From Cytobacillus stercorigallinarum (GTDB lineage Bacteria; Bacillota; Bacilli; Bacillales; Cytobacillaceae), in assembly GCF_014836495.1 (NCBI RefSeq), contig NZ_JACSQT010000007.1, positions 157,061 through 221,060 on the forward strand: a stretch of 64,000 nt of DNA. The letters run 5' to 3'. The notes beneath the pieces were generated by a model. The model made no database searches. It worked only from the letters and a program-made list of their open reading frames with translations, and was not told where the DNA came from. Each line of letters opens with the position of its first letter. Position 1 is the stretch's first letter. The position numbers were made by a program, and so were the translations under genes. Positions 16,458-25,088 of this stretch are shown piece by piece.

Positions 16458-17558
16458 ATGTTTTTTATAACCATTTTGAGTGAGGCACTTCTCTATTTAT
16501 GTTTTGCTCTCCTTGCAGGCACCTTTATTTTACGATGGGTGCCTGCAAATGCTAAGCCACCTGTAAATGTATCCATATCAATACAATTAGTGGCAACAAT
16601 GGGGATTGCCTTATTATCTTTCATTCCCTTAATACAATTAGTTACACATCTCGCTAAAATGGATGGTCTGGGTTCGGCAATTGAAAATATATTACTCAGT
16701 TTCCGCGTAGGGAATGCATGGCTTTTCACATTCATCATTTGTATCGTCCTGGCCTTTTACATTACCCTTTTTGGTGAGGATAGAAGAAAAGTTTCCATTA
16801 TTGGAGAAATGTTTCTTCTCTTCCTTCTTACCATCGGTGTCGCCTGGTCAAGTCACGCTGGCAGTATGCAAGGCGTTTATGGTATAGGAATCCATGCCAT
16901 TCATTTGATTGCCGTTTCTGCTTGGGCAGGAGTATTACTCGTCGTATCCTGGTTTTCTCGGCAAATAACTAGTTGGGTGCATTTTCTAAAGTGGTTCCAT
17001 CCAACAGCCATTATCTGCTTTTTACTAATTGTTTTAAGTGGTATTCTTCTAACGAATGTGACGACTGCTGAAACAGATTATCAAGATGCATTATTGGTCT
17101 CATATGGTCAAGGTCTATTGCTCAAACAGCTTTTTGTTATTCCTTTAACTTTATTCGCTTTGATCAATGGGTTTTGGATGAAACACCGCCTAAAAAGAGA
17201 GCCTTCGTTCAACACGAAACCATGGGTTCGCGCAGAATTTCTTATCATAACCATTATCTTTATCCTTACAGGTATGTTTAATGAGCAGTCTCCCCCAATG
17301 AACATCGACAATCTCATTGTTCATAGTGGCTATGCACCGATATTAGATTTGTTCTATCAAGGAACACTTGAAGGAATGAAAGTTTCATTCCTTTTCAATG
17401 AAGCTAGCATTATATTCGGTATCATTGCCCTCAGCTGCCTTGGTGGCAGTTTAATCCTCTTTAAAATGAAACAACATGTTGCACTTTCGTTTTTAGCTTC
17501 TGTTTTATTTGTATTAATGGCATACTTCGCAATGATACAAAGCATCGTCGTTAATTAA
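16458..17558 (+). CDS. CopD-family copper transport membrane protein
   Basis: The 366-residue protein has eight or more transmembrane segments. Conserved His and Trp residues (SSHAGSMQGVYGIGIHAIHLIAVSAWAG near residues 136-163; WFHPTAIICFLL near 180) match the CopD domain. It forms an operon with copC and probably imports copper delivered by it. ATG 16458 is taken as the start, directly after the copC stop. A terminator follows. Confidence 0.9.
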   Translation: MFFITILSEALLYLCFALLAGTFILRWVPANAKPPVNVSISIQLVATMGIALLSFIPLIQLVTHLAKMDGLGSAIENILLSFRVGNAWLFTFIICIVLAFYITLFGEDRRKVSIIGEMFLLFLLTIGVAWSSHAGSMQGVYGIGIHAIHLIAVSAWAGVLLVVSWFSRQITSWVHFLKWFHPTAIICFLLIVLSGILLTNVTTAETDYQDALLVSYGQGLLLKQLFVIPLTLFALINGFWMKHRLKREPSFNTKPWVRAEFLIITIIFILTGMFNEQSPPMNIDNLIVHSGYAPILDLFYQGTLEGMKVSFLFNEASIIFGIIALSCLGGSLILFKMKQHVALSFLASVLFVLMAYFAMIQSIVVN

Positions 17559-17575
17559 CACTGCAACTATCTGTA

Positions 17576-17622
17576 ACACGAAAAAATGTTGGTTTAACAT
17601 GAACATTTTTTCGTGTTTTTTT
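17576..17622 (+). terminator. Terminator after copD
   Basis: ACACGAAAAAATGTT and AACATTTTTTCGTGT form a 15-bp stem followed by a run of seven Ts. Confidence 0.9.
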
Positions 17623-17797
17623 AACCGTTTCTTTCAATACTATATCGTTTAAGGGATTACCAACGATTGCCCCCTTTTACATCAATGATCTATACATTCA
17701 ATATTAGTTGACGAATATTCCTAAACTAAAAGCCCAACCCAAACCTATTTAGAAATTTTTCGAAACAGATAGTGATTTTTTACATATCATGTTATAT

Positions 17798-17827
17798 AAT
17801 CTATTTAGAGATATTTCTAAATAGATT
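17798..17827. promoter_or_regulatory. SdpR operator
   Basis: AATCTATTTAGA and TCTAAATAGATT are a perfect 12-bp inverted repeat with a 6-base spacer, overlapping the end of a TATAAT at 17795 and ending 14 bases before GTG of sdpR. A half-site-like TATTTAGAAATTT lies at about 17748. The position fits autorepression by SdpR. Confidence 0.8.
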
Positions 17828-17841
17828 ATAGAGGTGTTATC

Positions 17842-18126
17842 GTGGGGTTTCCAGAAACATTTAAAGCTCTTTCAGACCCTGTACGCAGAGAGATTCTTGT
17901 CTTACTGAAAGATAAAAAGCTATCTGCCGGTGAGATTGGAAAGCATTTCGAAATGACAGGAGCAACCATTTCTTATCACTTATCACAGCTAAAAAAGGCA
18001 GACCTTATACTTGAAAGCAAGTATAAAAACTTTATTTACTACGAATTGAATATTTCCGTATTTGAAGAAATCATGCTGTGGTTTACACAATTTGGAGGGA
18101 AAGAAAATGACAAAAAAAATGAATAA
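17842..18126 (+). CDS. sdpR: ArsR/SdpR-family autorepressor
   Basis: The 94-residue protein has the ArsR winged helix (TFKALSDPVRREILVLLKDKKLSAGEIGKHFEMTGATISYHLSQLKKADLI) closest to SdpR. The start is GTG 17842 with AGAGGTG upstream. In Bacillus subtilis SdpR represses the sdpRI operon and is drawn to the membrane by SdpI when the killing factor SdpC binds. The gene overlaps sdpI by 20 bases and has a strong dyad operator. Confidence 0.88.
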   Translation: MGFPETFKALSDPVRREILVLLKDKKLSAGEIGKHFEMTGATISYHLSQLKKADLILESKYKNFIYYELNISVFEEIMLWFTQFGGKENDKKNE

Positions 18127-18745
18127 GACACTTGTGATTACGACGTTGCTTTGTTTACTCCCTATTATTCCTGGCTTGATTGTATATCCTGATTTACCTG
18201 ATCAAATCGCTATCCATTGGAATACAGCAGGTGAAGCTGATAATTTTGCCCATAAAGCCATTGCTGTGTGGGGGTTGCCTTTATTAATGGCCACCATTCA
18301 CTTATTTACTATTCTTATGACTAATAATGACCCAAAGAAAGAAAATACCGCTAAAGCATTTAAGCAATTAATCATATGGTTAATTCCAATTATGACGCTT
18401 ATCATCGTACCCCTCACCTTATTCAAAGCACTTGGCTATGACATCCGCATTGAAACGATTGCGCCTATACTGGTAGGACTCATTATTATCATTTGTGGTA
18501 ATTATATGCCAAAAACCAAGCAAAACTTCACGGTAGGAATCAAGTTACCATGGACACTGACAAGTGAGGAGAATTGGAATAAGACTCACCGATTAGCTGG
18601 GTATTTATGGATTATTGGTGGTCTTGGTATTATTCTCACTGGGTTTATCAACTTTTCTCCGGTTGTCATCATGATTATTTTAATTGTGATGATTGTCATC
18701 ATACCGACTGTTTACTCTTTTGTACTTTATAAAAAAGGGGAATAA
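18107..18745 (+). CDS. sdpI: SdpI-family immunity/signal membrane protein
   Basis: I place the start at ATG 18107 (MTKKMNKTLVITTLL), preceded by GGAGGGAAAG. The 212-residue protein has a DUF1648-type N-terminal segment (LPDQIAIHWNTAGEADNFAHK) and an SdpI segment (KTKQNFTVGIKLPWTLTSEENWNKTHRLAGYLW), with about six membrane helices. In B. subtilis it gives immunity to the SdpC toxin and relays its presence to SdpR. No sdpABC genes are in the window, so this may defend against toxin made by other cells. Confidence 0.88.
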   Translation: MTKKMNKTLVITTLLCLLPIIPGLIVYPDLPDQIAIHWNTAGEADNFAHKAIAVWGLPLLMATIHLFTILMTNNDPKKENTAKAFKQLIIWLIPIMTLIIVPLTLFKALGYDIRIETIAPILVGLIIIICGNYMPKTKQNFTVGIKLPWTLTSEENWNKTHRLAGYLWIIGGLGIILTGFINFSPVVIMIILIVMIVIIPTVYSFVLYKKGE

Positions 18746-18748
18746 GCA

Positions 18749-18790
18749 AAACCAAAGCCTTCTCTAAAGAGTAAGGCTTTGGTTTATTTT
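18749..18790 (+). terminator. Terminator after sdpI
   Basis: AAACCAAAGCCTT and AAGGCTTTGGTTT form a 13-bp perfect stem followed by ATTTTATTT. The remaining bases to 19032 hold no gene that I can see. Confidence 0.88.
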
Positions 18791-19032
18791 ATTTCAAAGC
18801 TGATGGATATTCGAACAAATTCACAGCAAATACTATTGGACAAACGAAGGAAATAAGAGACAAAAGTTCCTCATCTTAACCTATCAACAATCTGATCCAA
18901 ATATAATTGCTTGAGATGGTGGATCAATTGGCTATTCGTTTCATAGTTGTTGTTAAGAAGATTATTCTCTAATAGCTAATGAATTGGCATTAAGTTTGAT
19001 TAGTTATTATTATTATCCCTAATTCTGAATTT

Positions 19033-19629
19033 TTAAGTACCGTTTTCTGTTTTTATATAAAACGGTCCCTTCGCCGCAATCAATGTCAATTCCTCTGCAA
19101 GCTTTTGTGATGAAATAGGAAATTCCTCTTCTAGCCACCATACGATGGATCCAATCGTACCGCTTAAAATATGAACTTCCCTTACTTTTCTCTCTGATGC
19201 GCTTAAGGCAGGGGTTTGTGTGACCGTACCAAAACCTTGATTAGTAAATTTAATCATCCATTCTCTTAAAGCTACTGTAAATAATGGCAAACGATGCTCA
19301 ACTAATAAGCAATGATAAAGGACTTGCTCGCTTTTAATGTATTCTAATAATTGCACTAAACCTGGATAAGGCTCTTGAAGTGATTTATGTTCCGGAAGAG
19401 AAGGGACACTATTTACGAGTTCCGACCATTGTTGGAAAAGGCGATGAACGTAATAGTTAACAAAAGCTTGTAAATCGGCAAAATGTAAATAAAAGGTCGT
19501 GCGGTTAATTTTCGCAGCTTCCGTCAACCTCTTTATATTGATCTGTTCGATGGGATCTGATTGTAATAAACCCTCAAACCCTTCGCACAACAAATCAAAA
19601 GTTTGTAGCACCCTTGGGTCTTTTGTCAC
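19033..19629 (-). CDS. TetR/AcrR-family regulator
   Basis: The 198-residue protein has the TetR DNA-binding region (PIEQINIKRLTEAAKINRTTFYLHFADLQAFVNYYVHRLF, residues 22-62), and the C-terminal half is the variable ligand domain. It is divergent from an SDR gene, and a 15-bp palindrome lies between them. It probably represses the SDR gene and itself; the inducer is unknown. Confidence 0.88.
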   Translation of the reverse strand: MTKDPRVLQTFDLLCEGFEGLLQSDPIEQINIKRLTEAAKINRTTFYLHFADLQAFVNYYVHRLFQQWSELVNSVPSLPEHKSLQEPYPGLVQLLEYIKSEQVLYHCLLVEHRLPLFTVALREWMIKFTNQGFGTVTQTPALSASERKVREVHILSGTIGSIVWWLEEEFPISSQKLAEELTLIAAKGPFYIKTENGT

Positions 19630-19728
19630 GAAATCACCCTCCTCAACACATACTTTATTTATGTCTATCTTCTTAGAAAATAAGGTTTCTTTGTACCTAA
19701 CATCATCTCAAATAGTTTATCATTTAAA

Positions 19729-19743
19729 TAGACAAGGTGTCTA
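19729..19743. promoter_or_regulatory. Palindrome between TetR and SDR genes, likely operator
   Basis: TAGACAAGGTGTCTA is a 6+3+6 inverted repeat 48 bases before the SDR start. TetR-family operators are usually of this size or longer. Confidence 0.6.
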
Positions 19744-19790
19744 ACACTGAACTTGTCGACCAATTTTATTACGCAAAAGGGGATGTTTGT

Positions 19791-20543
19791 ATGAGTAAGA
19801 AAACAGCGGTTATTACTGGTGCAGGTGGAGGAATCGGACGCGCTTCTGCGATGAAATTAGCAGAAGATGGGTTCAACTTAGTTATCGTTGACTTCAATGA
19901 AACAATTGCCAATGAAACACTCGATTTAGTAAAAGAAAAAGGGGCGGAAGCCATTTTCGTTAAAGCAGATGTATCCAATGCGGATGATGTTAATCATTAT
20001 GTTCAAAAAGCAGTTGATACTTTCGGCACGATTGATGTATTTTTCAATAACGCTGGGGTTGTACAAAAATTCTCGATGTTCACTGATATCGAAGAAGCCG
20101 AATTCGACCGAGTGATGAATATTAATACTAAAGGGGTATTCCTTGGAATGAAAGCGGTTTTAAAAGTAATGGAACAACAAGGCCATGGACATATCATCAA
20201 TACCGCCTCTACTGCAGGCGTACGTTCTGAGCATAGTGCGGCAGCATACTCTGCTAGTAAACATGCTGTAGTCGGTTTAACAAAAGGGGCTGCACTCGAA
20301 TATGTGTCAAAAGGGATCCGTGTAAACGCCATCTGCCCAGGTGGCGTAGCCACTCCGCTAACAAAAGGGGTGGAAGAACAAATGAAAACAACTGGTTATG
20401 TACCTGCTGAAATCAGTGTGATGCGTATGGGTAGATATTCTGAACCTCAAGAAATCGCAAACGTGGTAAGCTTCTTAGCTTCTGATGCATCAAGCTACAT
20501 GACTGGGACAACAGTGATGGTTGATGGTGGTTTGACACTATAA
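19791..20543 (+). CDS. Short-chain dehydrogenase/reductase (SDR)
   Basis: ATG 19791 has AAAGGGGAT upstream and gives 250 residues, the classical SDR length. It has the NAD(P) motif TGAGGGIG at residues 9-16, Asp after the second beta strand (VIVDF), so NAD is the likelier cofactor, plus NNAG near 88 and the catalytic Ser and YSASK near 152-156. The C-terminus has ASSYMTGTTVMVDGG. The substrate is unknown. It is probably controlled by the divergent TetR. Confidence 0.92.
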   Translation: MSKKTAVITGAGGGIGRASAMKLAEDGFNLVIVDFNETIANETLDLVKEKGAEAIFVKADVSNADDVNHYVQKAVDTFGTIDVFFNNAGVVQKFSMFTDIEEAEFDRVMNINTKGVFLGMKAVLKVMEQQGHGHIINTASTAGVRSEHSAAAYSASKHAVVGLTKGAALEYVSKGIRVNAICPGGVATPLTKGVEEQMKTTGYVPAEISVMRMGRYSEPQEIANVVSFLASDASSYMTGTTVMVDGGLTL

Positions 20544-20554
20544 TTTTTCACAAT

Positions 20555-20612
20555 AAACCACACCTTTGCATAAAATCAATTTTAAATATGATTTTATGGA
20601 GGGGGTGGTTTT
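20555..20612. terminator. Long hairpin between SDR and deaminase genes
   Basis: AAACCACACC and GGGGGTGGTTT form the outer stem and CATAAAATCA with TGATTTTATG the inner one. It is followed by TTTATTA on the plus strand and can serve both convergent genes. Confidence 0.75.
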
Positions 20613-20688
20613 ATTACTACTTGTAAGCGAAAAATGGTTCATTTGTTTATATTCATATCATAAAATATAATCAATACCACTTTCAGCT

Positions 20689-21111
20689 TTATCCATTAAA
20701 CTTCTCGATTTCCTCAACTGGATAAGCATTTGTCCAATGATATGGTTGTAGTTCTCCAAGAGGAACAAACTTAAGTTTTTCTTCTTTTGTCGTTACGCCT
20801 ACTTTCATTTCATGTCCCCAATAGCGTAAACGTTCTTGGCAAATCCCACATGGTGAAAGGACTTTGAAAGGGCTGTCCTCATTATCACGGACTACACATA
20901 AACAATGAGTTACATTTACATTCAATTTGTGGGCTTCACAAATAGCGCCAACTTCAATACACAATTCTGTACTCGCATTAAACGTTTCCGGGGCCACGCT
21001 AATTAGATAGCGGTCATCCCCTGTATGAATCACAGCAGCCCCGCCCCACCCTTTAGGATATCTCTCTTCAATAAATGCGATGGCTCGACTGTACATTTCC
21101 TCTTCTATCAT
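20689..21111 (-). CDS. Cytidine deaminase-like protein
   Basis: The 140-residue zinc hydrolase has CIEVGA near residue 49, where the first zinc Cys and catalytic Glu sit as C-x-E, and SPCGICQERL near 86 with the C-x2-C ligands. This is the cytidine/blasticidin deaminase fold. The rest of the sequence differs from housekeeping Cdd, so the substrate may not be cytidine. It stands alone, convergent with the SDR gene. Confidence 0.82.
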   Translation of the reverse strand: MIEEEMYSRAIAFIEERYPKGWGGAAVIHTGDDRYLISVAPETFNASTELCIEVGAICEAHKLNVNVTHCLCVVRDNEDSPFKVLSPCGICQERLRYWGHEMKVGVTTKEEKLKFVPLGELQPYHWTNAYPVEEIEKFNG

Positions 21112-21207
21112 TCTCTTCCCTCCTATTGACAGTTACTTTCATTTTAAAGGAAAATGAAGCTCTATGCGTAGCATTAATATTATTTTTATTGAAGAGGAGC
21201 GTGTCGG

Positions 21208-21729
21208 ATGAAAAAAATTATGGTTATTGGTATATCTGCAGGCGTTGGCAAGTCCACCTTTGCTAGGAAACTCGGCGAGAAGCTACAAATAAATGTCCAT
21301 CACCTTGATACCTTATACTGGCTACCAAATTGGCAAGCATCGTCAGAAGAGCGATTCATTCACCTTCAACAAGACATAGCAAAGCAACCTGTATGGATTA
21401 TTGAAGGTAATTACACCGGTACCTTCTCTATCAGAACAGCAGAAGCAGATACAATCATTTATTTAGAACTTCCCCTCCTCACCTGTCTCTACCGGATAGT
21501 AAAGCGCCGTATTCAATTTCATAAAAAATCTAGACCTGATATGACTAATGGCTGCCAAGAGAAAATAGACTGGGCCTTCATAAAATTTGTTGTATCAACC
21601 TATTATAGAAGGAAGAAAAAAATGTATGAACGGTTTCGGACATTAAAAAAAGAAAAGCCTGAGTTAAAAGTAGTCATACTTAGAAATAACGGGGAGATGG
21701 AGGCGTATTTAGCAAATAAATCACTCTAG
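21208..21729 (+). CDS. P-loop kinase-like protein (FlaR/adenylate kinase-related)
   Basis: The 173-residue protein has Walker A GISAGVGKST at residues 8-17, a LDTLYW motif near 37, VWIIEGNYTGTF near 62, and a basic lid-like region (RIVKRRIQFHKKSRPD). These features match the family often labelled DNA topology modulation protein FlaR, a small nucleotide kinase-like group. The true substrate is unknown. GAAGAGGAG lies upstream of ATG 21208. Confidence 0.8.
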   Translation: MKKIMVIGISAGVGKSTFARKLGEKLQINVHHLDTLYWLPNWQASSEERFIHLQQDIAKQPVWIIEGNYTGTFSIRTAEADTIIYLELPLLTCLYRIVKRRIQFHKKSRPDMTNGCQEKIDWAFIKFVVSTYYRRKKKMYERFRTLKKEKPELKVVILRNNGEMEAYLANKSL

Positions 21730-21751
21730 AGTTTATTACCCTCTAGAGTGA
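21721..21751. terminator. Convergent terminator hairpin
   Basis: TCACTCTAGAG and CTCTAGAGTGA form an 11-bp perfect stem over the stop of the kinase gene. On the minus strand it is followed by TTTATTT, so it mainly serves the amidase operon. Confidence 0.75.
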
Positions 21752-21782
21752 TCACACACGTATTTACCTTTGTAACTTTGCT

Positions 21783-23186
21783 TTAGATTGTTTTTTCTAC
21801 TTGAAATACTTCATTTTTCTCTAAATACGCGACCCAATTTTCTGATTGTTCATATACTTCACCAATGGCTAATACTTTCCCTTCCTCGTAAGCCCTCCCC
21901 ATGATTTGAAATCCAATAGGCAGTCTTTCTGATGTAAAACCACAAGGAATAGTTAATATAGGTAACCCTAATAGATTGCCTAACGGTGTTTTTCCTAGAC
22001 GAAAAATATTATTCACTGATTGTTCGGGACCGACACTTCCAATATCAAAAGGTGGAATGACATTCGTTGGTGAAAAAAAGACATCGATATGTTCTTCTAT
22101 CATTTTAAACCTGATATGTTGTTGGAATGCTTGCTGATACTGTTTAGCCTGTATATACTCACTCGCCAATACACCCTTTCCAGCTTGCAAGCGGAATTGT
22201 ACGTCCTCTCCATAGAGATGTGGTTTATCCAAAAACATAGATTCATGGAAAGCATACGCTTCTGCTTTGAAAATCATTTTTTGCGCTTCTATTGCTTCTG
22301 ATATACCGACAATATCTACCTCAATTATTTCTGCACCGAGGCTTTCGAGTTTAGCTAATGCCTGATGAATATGCATAGCTATCTCTTCATCCATACCTTC
22401 AAAGAAATACTCTTTGCAAACTGCAACTTTTATACCTTTTAAATCCCCCAGTCTTGTACTAAGGTCCACCTGTTTTAACTTTTCGGCATCCGCACAAACT
22501 CTTAGGAGCGTACGACTATCCGCTACCGTTCTTGTCATCGGCCCAATATGGTCCAGACTTTTACTCAAAGGTGTACATCCAGCAGTACTTATTAAATCAT
22601 ATGTTGGCTTTAAACCAACTACACCACATAGAGCAGCAGGTAAGCGAATGGATCCGCCTGTATCTGTTCCCACAGCACCAAATGCCATTCCTGCTGCAAC
22701 AGCCACCGCAGATCCCCCACTTGATCCGCCTGGAATTTTCATTATATTCCAAGGGTTTCTCGAAGGGCCATAATGAGGGTTTTCCGTTGTCGCTCCCATG
22801 GCGAATTCATGGAGATTTGTCTTCCCTATAATAATCGCACCTGCTTTTTTCAATAGCGTCACTATTTCCGCATCGTGATGGGAAACGAATTTTTCAAAGA
22901 TTTTAGAACCGGAAGTGGTGACACTCCCCTTCGTTTCAAATATATCCTTAATGGCAATTGGTACCCCATGAAGCGGACCTCTAATATTACCTTCCTTTAA
23001 CTCCTTTTCCAATACTGCCGCTTGTGTTAGTGCCTCCTCACTCATTAATGTGATATACGCATTTAATACTGAATCAACAGATTTAATCCGCTCAAGTAAT
23101 TGCTTCGTAAGTTCTACGGGTGTAATCTCCTGATTCCTTAACATTTTTGAAACAGTCTCAATATCTTTGAAAAAAACATTTTCCAT
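21783..23186 (-). CDS. Amidase (amidase signature family)
   Basis: The 467-residue hydrolase has the catalytic Lys in HGVPIAIKDIFETKG near residue 80, PGGSSGGSAVAVAAG near 152, and GTDTGGSIRLPAALCGVVGLKP with the nucleophile Ser near 177. The C-terminus (PILTIPCGFTSERLPIGFQIMG) is typical. It is related to GatA but lies last in a peptide ABC operon, not with gatCB. I infer that it hydrolyses an amide imported by that transporter; the substrate is unknown. GGAGGGG precedes ATG 23186. Confidence 0.92.
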   Translation of the reverse strand: MENVFFKDIETVSKMLRNQEITPVELTKQLLERIKSVDSVLNAYITLMSEEALTQAAVLEKELKEGNIRGPLHGVPIAIKDIFETKGSVTTSGSKIFEKFVSHHDAEIVTLLKKAGAIIIGKTNLHEFAMGATTENPHYGPSRNPWNIMKIPGGSSGGSAVAVAAGMAFGAVGTDTGGSIRLPAALCGVVGLKPTYDLISTAGCTPLSKSLDHIGPMTRTVADSRTLLRVCADAEKLKQVDLSTRLGDLKGIKVAVCKEYFFEGMDEEIAMHIHQALAKLESLGAEIIEVDIVGISEAIEAQKMIFKAEAYAFHESMFLDKPHLYGEDVQFRLQAGKGVLASEYIQAKQYQQAFQQHIRFKMIEEHIDVFFSPTNVIPPFDIGSVGPEQSVNNIFRLGKTPLGNLLGLPILTIPCGFTSERLPIGFQIMGRAYEEGKVLAIGEVYEQSENWVAYLEKNEVFQVEKTI

Positions 23187-23203
23187 TCAGGATCCCCTCC
23201 ATT

Positions 23204-24037
23204 TTATATAGCAGATTGTTTGCGATAGTATTCTCCTAAATCCCCATCTAATGTAAGAATGGAACTTAATAGTTTTTGTGTTACTTCATGTTTAGGTTTT
23301 CTAAACAATTCAATTGTTGGGGCGGTTTCGATTAGTTCTCCCTTTGAGAGCACAGCTACTTTGTCACAAAAATAAGCCACTAAGTCTAAATTATGCGCAA
23401 TAAAGAGATACGTTAATTGAAATTCCTTCTGCAAATCAATTAATAGATTAATAATTTGGGCTTTGACCGATACATCCAAAGCCGAGACTGGTTCATCTAA
23501 CACGAGGAATTTCGGTTTCACAATCAATGCTCTAGCAATGCCTGCGCGCTGTCTCTGGCCACCGGATAATTCATGTGGATATCGATGATAAAAATCCGCT
23601 CTCAACCCTACCACATCAAGCATTTCAATTACCTTATTATATTGATACCCTGCATCACTATTTGAATGAAACTTGTTTAATGGATGAAGGATTTGTTCAC
23701 CAATTGTTTTCCTTGGGTTAAAAGCTGAACCAGAATCTTGAAAAATGATTTGCATCTCACTTCTTAACTTATCCATTTCTCCCTTTTTCATTGACAGAAT
23801 GGACTTGCCTTCATATTGAATATCACCAGCCGTTGCTTCTATTAACCGCAATACCATACGCCCTATCGTGGTCTTTCCAGATCCCGACTCGCCAATTAAT
23901 CCAAACGTTTCACCTTTCTTGATGGAAAAGCTCACATTGTTTACAGCAAGCATTTCTTTTCGTGGTACAAACAATGACCCCTTGTTACCATAAACCTTTG
24001 TTAAACCTTGCACATCTAATAATGACTCATTTTGCAT
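23204..24037 (-). CDS. Peptide ABC transporter ATP-binding protein (OppF/DppF type)
   Basis: The 277-residue ATPase has Walker A GESGSGKTT near residue 48, signature LSGGQRQRAGIARAL near 156, Walker B FLVLDEPVSALD near 178, and the switch His in FIAHNLDLV. It lacks most of the C-terminal peptide-family extension (CRFANRC). It overlaps the OppD-like gene by 11 bases and works with it as the second ATPase of the transporter. Confidence 0.92.
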   Translation of the reverse strand: MQNESLLDVQGLTKVYGNKGSLFVPRKEMLAVNNVSFSIKKGETFGLIGESGSGKTTIGRMVLRLIEATAGDIQYEGKSILSMKKGEMDKLRSEMQIIFQDSGSAFNPRKTIGEQILHPLNKFHSNSDAGYQYNKVIEMLDVVGLRADFYHRYPHELSGGQRQRAGIARALIVKPKFLVLDEPVSALDVSVKAQIINLLIDLQKEFQLTYLFIAHNLDLVAYFCDKVAVLSKGELIETAPTIELFRKPKHEVTQKLLSSILTLDGDLGEYYRKQSAI

Positions 24038-25061
24038 AGGATTCTCTCCTTTCAGTCAATAAACAACGAACTAGATGATTCAAGTCAGGTGAGTGAACTT
24101 TCTTTAGTTCTGGTAATTTCGATCGACAAATATCTTTCGCCATATGACAACGGTTTGCAAATCGACAACCACTGCTTAAATTCATTAAATTTGGTGGCTC
24201 CCCTTTTATTTGAAACAATGGCTTCTTTCCAACACCATCTAGGAAAATCCAATCTAAATCGGGTATACAATTGAGCAAACTATTTGTATAAGGATGTTGC
24301 GGGTTATAAATGACTTCACTTGTCTTCCCCTGTTCAACAATTTGGCCAGCATACATTACCGCTACACTTTCGGCTATTCTAGCAACAACACCGAAATCAT
24401 GTGTAATAATAAGAATAGCTGTTCCTAAGTCACGATTAATTTTTTTAAATAGCTCAAGTACTTGCAATTGTACAGAGGGATCCAAAGCAGAAGTCGGTTC
24501 ATCTGCAATAATAAGATCAGGATCACAGGCGAGAGACATGGCAATAACTACCCTCTGTCTCAATCCCCCACTTAATTGATGCGGATACGATTGAAAAACT
24601 CTCTTTGCTTCATCAATCCCCATCTCCTCTAATAAATATAGGGCTTTTTCTATCGCCTCTCTCTTAGATAAATTGGTTTTATCTAAAATAATTTCGATAA
24701 TCTGTTTACCTACACGATAAGAAGGATCTAGAGAAGTCATTGCATTCTGAGCAACGAGGGAGATTTTTTTTCCTCTAATCTGTTGCATCTCCTTTTCCCC
24801 AATGTCCAAAATACTTTTCCCTTCCACTTCAATTTCACCTGCATAGCTATCTAGTAAATTCTTCGTAATCATTTGCAAGATGGAATGGATCGTCATCGAT
24901 TTTCCCGACCCTGACTCTCCCACAATTGCCATGATATCTCCCTTATCAATCGATAGATTAATATGATCAAGTACTGTCATCGAACCTTCTGGTGTATGAA
25001 TCTTCGTCATTAAATTGGTTACATTTAGAAATGCTTCCTTCTTTCTTACCGCCTGAATCAT
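24027..25061 (-). CDS. Peptide ABC transporter ATP-binding protein (OppD/DppD type)
   Basis: The 344-residue ATPase has Walker A GESGSGKSMT near residue 48, signature LSGGLRQRVVIAMSLA near 165, Walker B LIIADEPTSALDP near 188, and the C-terminal cysteine-bearing region SGCRFANRCHMAKDIC near 303, where some family members bind an iron-sulfur cluster. It overlaps the next ATPase gene. Together they drive import through the two permeases. Confidence 0.93.
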   Translation of the reverse strand: MIQAVRKKEAFLNVTNLMTKIHTPEGSMTVLDHINLSIDKGDIMAIVGESGSGKSMTIHSILQMITKNLLDSYAGEIEVEGKSILDIGEKEMQQIRGKKISLVAQNAMTSLDPSYRVGKQIIEIILDKTNLSKREAIEKALYLLEEMGIDEAKRVFQSYPHQLSGGLRQRVVIAMSLACDPDLIIADEPTSALDPSVQLQVLELFKKINRDLGTAILIITHDFGVVARIAESVAVMYAGQIVEQGKTSEVIYNPQHPYTNSLLNCIPDLDWIFLDGVGKKPLFQIKGEPPNLMNLSSGCRFANRCHMAKDICRSKLPELKKVHSPDLNHLVRCLLTERRESYAK

Positions 25062-25088
25062 TTCGCCACCACATCCTTCACTTGATTA

